This document shows positions 59,401-64,000 of a DNA stretch of 64,000 nt, piece after piece. Below the pieces are notes generated by a model. The model made no database searches and was not told where the DNA came from. It saw only the letters and a list, made by a program, of their open reading frames with translations. Source of the stretch: Pseudomonas mendocina (GTDB taxonomy: Bacteria; Pseudomonadota; Gammaproteobacteria; Pseudomonadales; Pseudomonadaceae). Every line of letters starts with the position of its first letter. Position 1 is the first letter of the stretch. The stretch is from contig CP148074.1 of the NCBI GenBank assembly GCA_037482215.1, positions 1,612,001 to 1,676,000 on the forward strand, read 5' to 3'. Both the position numbers and the translations under genes were made by a program.

Positions 59401-60845
59401 GCGGGCCAGCAGACCATCCGTTTATTGGCTCGCCGGCGGATGCGCCGGGTTACATGCAGCGCATGCAAGTGGTGCAGAACTACACTGCTGTGACTGCTGC
59501 TTGCCTGATGATTCGCCGTGAAGTTTACGAGCAGGTCGGTGGCCTAGACGAGGAGGTCTTCAAGGTTTCCTACAACGATGTGGATTTGTGTCTGAAGTCC
59601 CGTCAGGCTGGCTATCTGACTGTGTGGACACCATTTGCCCAGCTGTTACACGAAGGCAGTGTCAGCCAGAACAGTGTGGATACTGCTGCCGCTGAGGCCA
59701 AACTCAAGCGTTTTGTGTCTGAGCAGGATGCGATGTATGAGCGCTGGGTGTCTGTCCTCGCCCGCGATCCGGCTTACAACGCAAACCTTTCACTCAACGG
59801 CGTGGGTTTTGAAATCGAGCCTGATTTCAAACTGACCTGGCGTCCGCTGAGCTGGCGCCCGCGGCCAGTGGTGCTGGCTCATCCGGCTGACCCGCATGGT
59901 TGCGGTAACTACCGGATCATCCTGCCCTTTAAGGCACAGCAGAAGGCGGGCCTTATCGATGGCATGCTTTCTCCGGGCTTGTTGCACGTAGCTGATCTGG
60001 AGCGCTATGACCCGGATGTTATTGTGTTGCAGCGTCAGATTGGTGACGAGCGGCTGGAGGCCATGCGCCGTATCCAGAAGTTCTCGCGTGCGTTCAAGGT
60101 TTATGAGCTGGATGACTACTTGCCTAACCTGCCACTGAAAAACGTACACCGCGAGCAAATGCCCAAAGATGTATTGAAGTCCCTGCGTAAAGGCCTGAGC
60201 TATGTGGATCGTTTTGTGGTGTCAACCGAGCGTCTGGCTGAGGCCTTTACTGGTCTGCACGGTGAAATTCAGGTGGTGGAAAACCGCTTGGCCCCAGAAT
60301 GGTGGGAAGGCTTGAAGAGCAAGCGTCGACAAGGGCGCAAGCCTCGCGTGGGCTGGGCTGGCGGCGCCAGCCACACCGGCGATCTGGAGTTGATTGCGGA
60401 TGTGGTCAAAGCATTGGCGGATGAAGTGGAGTGGGTATTCCTAGGGATGTGCCCGGCCAAATTGCGGCCCTATATTCATGAATTCTATCCGGGTGTCGAT
60501 ATAGAGAAATATCCAGCTGCATTGGCCAGTTTAAACCTGGACTTGGCCTTAGCCCCTGTGGAGCAGAATCTGTTCAACGAATGCAAGAGCAATCTGCGCC
60601 TGCTTGAGTACGGTGTCTGCGGCTATCCCGTAATTTGCAGCGACTTGGCGTGCTACCAGGGAGACTTGCCAGTTACCCGGGTGAAAAACCGATTCAAAGA
60701 CTGGGTCGATGCCATACGTGCACATATCAGTGATTTGGATGCAGCGGCCAAGATGGGAGATGAGTTGCAGGTGTCAGTACGCAGTGACTGGATGCTCGAC
60801 GAAAACGCAGCCAGAAACTGGCTGCAGGCATGGTCTGGTCAGTAA
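56454..60845 (+). CDS. Fused methyltransferase / glycosyltransferase, FgtA-like
   Basis: A 1463-residue multidomain protein. Residues about 80-240 are a class I methyltransferase (KVLELGSGCGAISRFLGESG). About 615-840 is a degenerate GT2-like region ending in FVELGGYS. About 843-1080 is a canonical GT2 domain (PLVSIIIPTKDQLPMVQRCV, EVIIVDNNSETPEA, LVLLNNDTAIIDGGWLDELL). About 1136-1440 is a GT-B-like domain with GWAGGASHTGDLELI and FNECKSNLRLLEYGVCGYPV. The start is a GTG with GGAAGG 7 nt upstream. It directly precedes fliC, the position of fgtA in P. aeruginosa, so building a flagellin glycan is the likely role. Which sugars it handles is unknown. Confidence 0.88.
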   Translation: MSTRYKFDAEHNLYTRPEANRFNYSDGDAVENFLYNVIKNAADVSTGSEELQQHISNWPTLYHLSPMRANLFRPIAASLQGKKVLELGSGCGAISRFLGESGCELTCVEGSLRRAGITAARCRDLNNVKVYNDNFQNFETDERFDVVTLIGVLEYSRKFIGGEDPVGAALALARSFLKPDGVLLVAIENKLGLKYWAGAYEDHQGVPFYGIESLYGDGEAVTFGRRDLARILKQADFSELEFFYPYPDYKLPSMVLTERALEQRDDVLVNLLSGVFAPVQGANYQRTFSEGAAQRGLVENGLVGDLANSFFIVAKKGSGNWTGDPDAVAFTYSQGRRRQLSKEVSIHRAGTALEVRRQLLDSHAALPAWMQFSPVEPLHQGELLFNSLLTLMNREGWGVSALAEWLRPLSRVLFSAAVDKGGRLVLPGQYFDATPFNLVLDAEGNGTLFDLEWQLWPEIDVALPLFRGMFHSLARIGSVAQPMADTPLHLAELSSRVVSQLTGKPVDTDAYLAQEVEFQRQVQLFPGSVEGLKASMLDVRLSPTRLRQALQRYLDQGAHSQTVSSTAPQTTGSEIDITRTWLANRLPTEQENQLIAGHLEQHQGGPLLGVVVVDLEGDSAKLMTTIKSLGLDRCLYATLKIIALTPANVPQTSPTDKLHFVNIDPTDYVAQLNSVISESQVEWFMLARAGEEFTSSGLMMAALELIRQPQCRALYGDEMHRLANDELGAALRPGFNLDYLLSMPAVMAHHWLVKRELFVELGGYSVDQPEAMEFDLILRLIEQDGLNGLGHVAEPLLITDAPQLQDNPQEQATLLRHLSQRGYAAELKEHLPGRYRIDYQHASKPLVSIIIPTKDQLPMVQRCVESLLELTRYQNYEVIIVDNNSETPEAREWLQGIIGLNEPKLRVLRYPHPFNYSAINNMAAREARGEYLVLLNNDTAIIDGGWLDELLNHAQRPEVGIVGAKLLYPDGRIQHAGVVLGLRGPADHPFIGSPADAPGYMQRMQVVQNYTAVTAACLMIRREVYEQVGGLDEEVFKVSYNDVDLCLKSRQAGYLTVWTPFAQLLHEGSVSQNSVDTAAAEAKLKRFVSEQDAMYERWVSVLARDPAYNANLSLNGVGFEIEPDFKLTWRPLSWRPRPVVLAHPADPHGCGNYRIILPFKAQQKAGLIDGMLSPGLLHVADLERYDPDVIVLQRQIGDERLEAMRRIQKFSRAFKVYELDDYLPNLPLKNVHREQMPKDVLKSLRKGLSYVDRFVVSTERLAEAFTGLHGEIQVVENRLAPEWWEGLKSKRRQGRKPRVGWAGGASHTGDLELIADVVKALADEVEWVFLGMCPAKLRPYIHEFYPGVDIEKYPAALASLNLDLALAPVEQNLFNECKSNLRLLEYGVCGYPVICSDLACYQGDLPVTRVKNRFKDWVDAIRAHISDLDAAAKMGDELQVSVRSDWMLDENAARNWLQAWSGQ

Positions 60846-60851
60846 CTGAGC

Positions 60852-60887
60852 GGCTGATACTGCGTACTGACTGACGCAGTATCGGCC
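60852..60887 (+). terminator. Long hairpin after the glycosyltransferase gene
   Basis: A 10-bp perfect stem (60856-60865 with 60874-60883) extended by four more pairs including one wobble, loop 8 nt. No U-tract follows; it may be a Rho-linked or weak terminator separating the gene from fliC. Confidence 0.5.
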
Positions 60888-60928
60888 AGAACAGTGCAAG
60901 ACACAGCTACTTATAAAGGAGGTCGAAA

Positions 60929-60961
60929 ATGAACCTCCAACCGCCTTGGTGCCAATTTTAA
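60929..60961 (+). CDS. Possible 10-residue leader peptide upstream of fliC
   Basis: A near-ideal AAAGGAGGT ribosome site is followed 5 nt later by ATG and a 10-codon frame (MNLQPPWCQF). The ribosome site can pair with ACCTCC inside the frame (60918-60923 with 60933-60938). It lies before the FliA promoter, so only readthrough RNA would carry it. It could be coincidence. Confidence 0.25.
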   Translation: MNLQPPWCQF

Positions 60962-60990
60962 TGCGTCAAAAAAAAATTCGGCCATGGCCC

Positions 60991-61017
60991 TAAAGATTTT
61001 TAGGGGTAGGCCGATAA
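60991..61017 (+). promoter_or_regulatory. FliA (sigma-28) promoter of fliC
   Basis: TAAAGATT, 11-bp spacer, GCCGATAA: the flagellar late-gene consensus with one mismatch, about 97 bp before the fliC ATG. Confidence 0.92.
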
Positions 61018-61113
61018 AAGTAACGAATGCGAACTTTATGGGGCGTCTGAGCAAGCAGGCCCGAAGCTCGCAAGCTCAGACAAACTTTGCTAGGTCCTTT
61101 GGAGGAATTCACC

Positions 61114-62631
61114 ATGGCCCTTACTGTCAACACAAACGTAGCCTCGCTGAACACTCAGCGTAACCTGAACACCTCGTCCAAGGGTCTGGATACTTCGCTG
61201 CAGCGCCTGTCGACTGGTTTCCGCATCAACAGCGCAAAAGATGACGCTGCTGGTCTGCAGATTTCCAACCGACTGACCAGCCAGATCAGCGGTTTGAATG
61301 TTGCAACCCGTAACTCGAACGACGGTATCTCTCTGGCCCAGACTGCTGAAGGTGCACTGCAGCAGTCCACTGGTATCCTGCAGCGTATGCGAGACCTGGC
61401 CCTGCAATCGGCTAACGGTTCCAACGGTGCGAGTGAGCGTGCTGCTCTGCAAGGTGAGGTGGCTCAGCTGCAACAGGAGCTGAACCGTATCGCTGAGACC
61501 ACCAGTTTCGGTGGTCGCAAAATTCTTGACGGCTCGTTCGGTTCCCAGAGCTTCCAAGTGGGTGCCAACGCCTACGAAACCATCAGTGTTTCCATCGGTT
61601 CTGCAGCAACTGACCGTATCGGTGTAAACCGCTTTACCTCTTCCCAAGGGGCGGGTACCGGTTATGCGCCGACTGTACAAGGTAGCGGCTTTAGCGCCAC
61701 TTCTGGCAGTGCGTTCGCATCCAGTGGTTTCAGCATCAACTCCAAGCTGTCCCAGGGTGATGTGGCTATTACTTACGCGACCAGCGGGGCTGCAAGTGAA
61801 GTAGCTGCTGCCGTAAACGCGAAAAGCGATGAGACTGGTGTAACTGCGAGTGCGCGTACAGTCGCCCGCTTGGGTGGTATTTCTGCTGGCGCATCGGGCG
61901 CTGGAAATACTGTCTCCTTCAAGCTTTACGGCGCTGACAGCAAAACTACTGCAGATGAGGGTGCTACTGTTTCTGCTGTGATCAAGGATCCAGCTGATCT
62001 GGGTGCTCTGGCTGATGCTATCAACAAAGAAACTGGCAAAACTGGTATCTCGGCCATCTCCAAAGGCGGAGAGATTGAACTGGTTAGCTCCCGCGGTGAT
62101 GCGATCGTGATCGGCGACTTCGCGGCAACTTCCGGTACTGCAACCATGACTGCTTATGACTTCTCCGGTGAGACAGCCATGAGCTCTGGCACTATCTCCG
62201 CAGGTTCGGGCATGCGTGCTGATGGTCAAATCCGCTTTGAAGCAGCTGATGCCTTCTCACTGACTGGCATGGGCTCTGGGATGGCAACTAGCAGTGGTGC
62301 AGTATTCAGTGAGCTGGACACTGTTCGCGAGATCGATATCAGTACTTCGACTGGCGCACAGGATGCTCTTGGTATCATCAACGGCGCGATCGCTAACATC
62401 GACTCGCAGCGTGCTCAACTGGGTGCTGTACAGAACCGCTTTGAAAACACCATCTCCAACCTGCAGAATATCTCCGAGAACGCCTCTGCTGCTCGCAGCC
62501 GGATTCGGGATACTGACTTCGCAGCGGAGACTTCGGAACTGACCAAAAATCAGATCCTGCAACAGGCTGGTACCGCTATCTTGGCTCAGGCCAACCAGCT
62601 TCCACAGGCAGTGCTCAGCCTCTTGGGCTAA
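61114..62631 (+). CDS. fliC: Flagellin FliC
   Basis: A 505-residue filament subunit. Conserved D0/D1 regions are at the N-terminus ([40 protein letters not shown]) and C-terminus ([40 protein letters not shown]). The central 170-410 is the variable, Ser/Thr/Gly-rich surface domain and is the likely glycan acceptor. I use the ATG at 61114 with GGAGG upstream; the extension from 61087 is leader. Regulated by FliA. Confidence 0.97.
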   Translation: MALTVNTNVASLNTQRNLNTSSKGLDTSLQRLSTGFRINSAKDDAAGLQISNRLTSQISGLNVATRNSNDGISLAQTAEGALQQSTGILQRMRDLALQSANGSNGASERAALQGEVAQLQQELNRIAETTSFGGRKILDGSFGSQSFQVGANAYETISVSIGSAATDRIGVNRFTSSQGAGTGYAPTVQGSGFSATSGSAFASSGFSINSKLSQGDVAITYATSGAASEVAAAVNAKSDETGVTASARTVARLGGISAGASGAGNTVSFKLYGADSKTTADEGATVSAVIKDPADLGALADAINKETGKTGISAISKGGEIELVSSRGDAIVIGDFAATSGTATMTAYDFSGETAMSSGTISAGSGMRADGQIRFEAADAFSLTGMGSGMATSSGAVFSELDTVREIDISTSTGAQDALGIINGAIANIDSQRAQLGAVQNRFENTISNLQNISENASAARSRIRDTDFAAETSELTKNQILQQAGTAILAQANQLPQAVLSLLG

Positions 62632-62649
62632 GCATAATAAGCTAGACTT

Positions 62650-62678
62650 CGGGGGGATGAGCTGAGCTCTTTCCCCCG
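62650..62678 (+). terminator. Hairpin between fliC and flaG
   Basis: A G-rich/C-rich stem (62650-62657 with 62671-62678) with an inner GAGCT/AGCTC stem. No T-run follows, so partial termination giving more fliC than flaG RNA is possible. Confidence 0.55.
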
Positions 62679-62702
62679 TTGCCTCATTCTGAGGAGAGGA
62701 TT

Positions 62703-63053
62703 ATGGATACCAGATCTATTGCCAATACAGCTACAGCGTCAGTCACTGCTGACAGTCGCGTTTCTGGTACTACTGCTGGTGCAGCCCTCGCTGAACAGCA
62801 GCGCAATGTGTTGAATGCTGGCCGTGGTTCTCGTGAAGATTTAGAAGCAGCGGTGGCTACAATTAGTGACTTTGTCCAGTCTGTAAGTCGCAGCCTTAAT
62901 TTTTCCCTTGAGGAGGGTAGCGGTCGGGTGGTTGTTAAAGTCACCGACAGCGGTTCTGGCGATGTAATTCGGCAGATTCCTTCTGAGGAAGCGTTGCAGC
63001 TGGCTGAGAACCTTTCTGAGGTTCGCAGTCTGCTGTTCAAGGCCGAGGCCTGA
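62703..63053 (+). CDS. flaG: Flagellar protein FlaG
   Basis: A 116-residue FlaG-family protein, linked to filament length control. The C-terminal half (SLNFSLEEGSGRVVVKVTDS, IRQIPSEEAL) is the conserved FlaG domain. The N-terminal half is Ala/Thr/Ser-rich. I use the ATG at 62703, with AGAGGA upstream. Confidence 0.93.
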   Translation: MDTRSIANTATASVTADSRVSGTTAGAALAEQQRNVLNAGRGSREDLEAAVATISDFVQSVSRSLNFSLEEGSGRVVVKVTDSGSGDVIRQIPSEEALQLAENLSEVRSLLFKAEA

Positions 63054-63063
63054 CCCACAAGGT

Positions 63064-63079
63064 TGGCACGGCTTTTGAT
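63064..63079 (+). promoter_or_regulatory. Near-consensus sigma-54 promoter of fliD
   Basis: TGGCACG is a perfect -24 block. The -12 dinucleotide, 10 bp on, is GA (63077-63078) where GC is usual. It lies 50 bp before the fliD ATG; fliD is RpoN-controlled in Pseudomonas. Confidence 0.65.
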
Positions 63080-63128
63080 TGTTCTTCCCTAACAAGGATT
63101 GGCAGTCACATTTTTGGCGAGGTGAATC

Positions 63129-64000
63129 ATGGCTGGTATCTCAGGTCTGGGGTCAGGGATTGATATCCAGGAAATGGTCAGTAAGCTGGTGGCTGTGGAG
63201 CGTGCTCCTAAGCAAAACCAAATTACCAAGCAGCAGACTGCTGCTGAGTCCAAGATATCAGCCTTGGGCACATTGTATTCAGCTGTTAATGAGCTGGGCA
63301 CTGCACTGCAGAACCTGAATAAGGCCTCTGCATTTCAGAAACAGAGTGTATCGTCATCCAACTCATCGGTTTTAACGGTTACCTCTGACGGCAACATCCC
63401 GCCCAGCAAATTCAGCTTGCAGGTGCAACAGCTAGCCTCCAGCAGCAAGGTGGTGTTGCCCTCTGTTACGGGGGGCTCATCCGCTTCATTTAATACCGGC
63501 TCATTGTCCATCAGTGCTGGCGATAGCAGCATTGAGGTCAATATCACCGAACAGAACAACAGTCTGCTTGGCATTCGTGATGCTATTAATGCTGCGGGCG
63601 ATAGCAAAGGTATTAGTGCAAGTATCGTTACAGACTCGTCCGGCTCTCGGTTGGTGCTGAGCTCATCCAAAACGGGCGAGGGGAACGATCTTAAAGTCAG
63701 TGTCACTGAGGATGGTGCGGCCTCTGGCAGCAACTCGTTGAAGGCGCTGGGCTTTACTGGGGGTAGCAGCACGACCCAACTGCCGCAAGTTGAGGGTGGT
63801 GCGGCCGCGACCTTCAAACAGGGTACCCTGACAATTGCCAGTGGGGCTGTAAGCCTTGGTATTGATGTTGACGCCGAGGACTCTCTCGACGCAATCATGC
63901 AGAAAATCAATGCTGCCGGTGCATCCCAGGGCATCAGTGCTTCCATTGAAACCGTTAAGGATGGCTCTCGGCTGGTGATTCACTCCAGCAACGGTGAGGA
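63129..64000 (+). CDS. fliD: Flagellar filament cap protein FliD, cut at the window end
   Basis: The first 290 codons of the filament cap (HAP2). Start block GISGLGSGIDIQEMVSKLV and ERAPKQNQITKQQTAAESKI are typical of FliD N-termini. Repeated SxGxxxLxI-type segments fit the FliD D2/D3 region. The ATG at 63129 has GAGGTG upstream. The C-terminal part is outside the window. Confidence 0.95.
   Translation, partial: MAGISGLGSGIDIQEMVSKLVAVERAPKQNQITKQQTAAESKISALGTLYSAVNELGTALQNLNKASAFQKQSVSSSNSSVLTVTSDGNIPPSKFSLQVQQLASSSKVVLPSVTGGSSASFNTGSLSISAGDSSIEVNITEQNNSLLGIRDAINAAGDSKGISASIVTDSSGSRLVLSSSKTGEGNDLKVSVTEDGAASGSNSLKALGFTGGSSTTQLPQVEGGAAATFKQGTLTIASGAVSLGIDVDAEDSLDAIMQKINAAGASQGISASIETVKDGSRLVIHSSNGE

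Noticed and set aside
61090..62229. 379-codon minus-strand frame opposite fliC
   Set aside because: Antisense shadow of a strongly biased gene; its protein has no recognisable domain.

Overview
The window looks like chromosome of a Pseudomonas-type gammaproteobacterium. The evidence is a Pseudomonas-style flagellar cluster with sigma-54 and FliA promoters, a bacterioferritin/Bfd pair near grxD, argF and an ABC ATPase, rapA, a glpF-glpK-glpR-glpD cluster, and a cbb3-oxidase CcoM-like peptide behind ANR boxes. From memory the gene order resembles two separate blocks of P. aeruginosa (around bfd-bfrB-grxD-argF, and flgB-fliD); no search was run. No tRNA, rRNA, CRISPR array or intact insertion sequence was recognised.

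Layout. 1-1756: C-terminally cut MHYT-GGDEF-EAL signalling protein (minus). 2.1-7.9 kb: two MFS transporters, a GMC-type FAD oxidoreductase and a divergent LysR regulator. 7.9-12 kb: rapA, a small hypothetical gene and a lipoprotein alpha-carbonic anhydrase, followed by about 0.9 kb without a credible gene. 12.9-22.2 kb: a surface-polysaccharide cluster, AT-rich in its first 4 kb, encoding a glycerol-phosphate cytidylyltransferase, a Wzx flippase, a CDP-glycerol glycerophosphotransferase-like enzyme, a Wzy-like membrane protein, UDP-galactopyranose mutase, a DUF4422 transferase, an SDR epimerase, GalE and GalU. This predicts a polymer with galactofuranose and probably glycerol phosphate. 22.3-28.2 kb: two very small genes, one of them the CcoM-like oxidase subunit, and the glycerol uptake and catabolism genes with candidate GlpR operators. 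28.2-36.5 kb: housekeeping genes (YbaK family, a substrate-binding protein, PhzF family, ABC ATPase, argF, a molybdopterin oxidoreductase, grxD, bacterioferritin, bfd).

36.8-64 kb is flagellar. flgBCDE and flgFGHIJKL each follow a clear sigma-54 -24/-12 element. Between flgL and fliC, where pseudomonads carry the flagellin-glycosylation island, lie an O-GlcNAc-transferase-like GT41 protein, a 1267-residue protein built almost entirely of Ser/Thr-rich octapeptide repeats, a methyltransferase, a GT2 glycosyltransferase and a 1463-residue methyltransferase/glycosyltransferase fusion. fliC (FliA promoter), flaG and the start of fliD (near-consensus sigma-54 promoter) follow.

The best candidate for an undescribed system is the octapeptide-repeat protein paired with the GT41 enzyme. 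Both are on the minus strand, 77 bp apart, and sit divergently from the other glycosylation genes. I infer, without proof, that the repeat protein may be a glycosylated surface or flagellum-associated structure.
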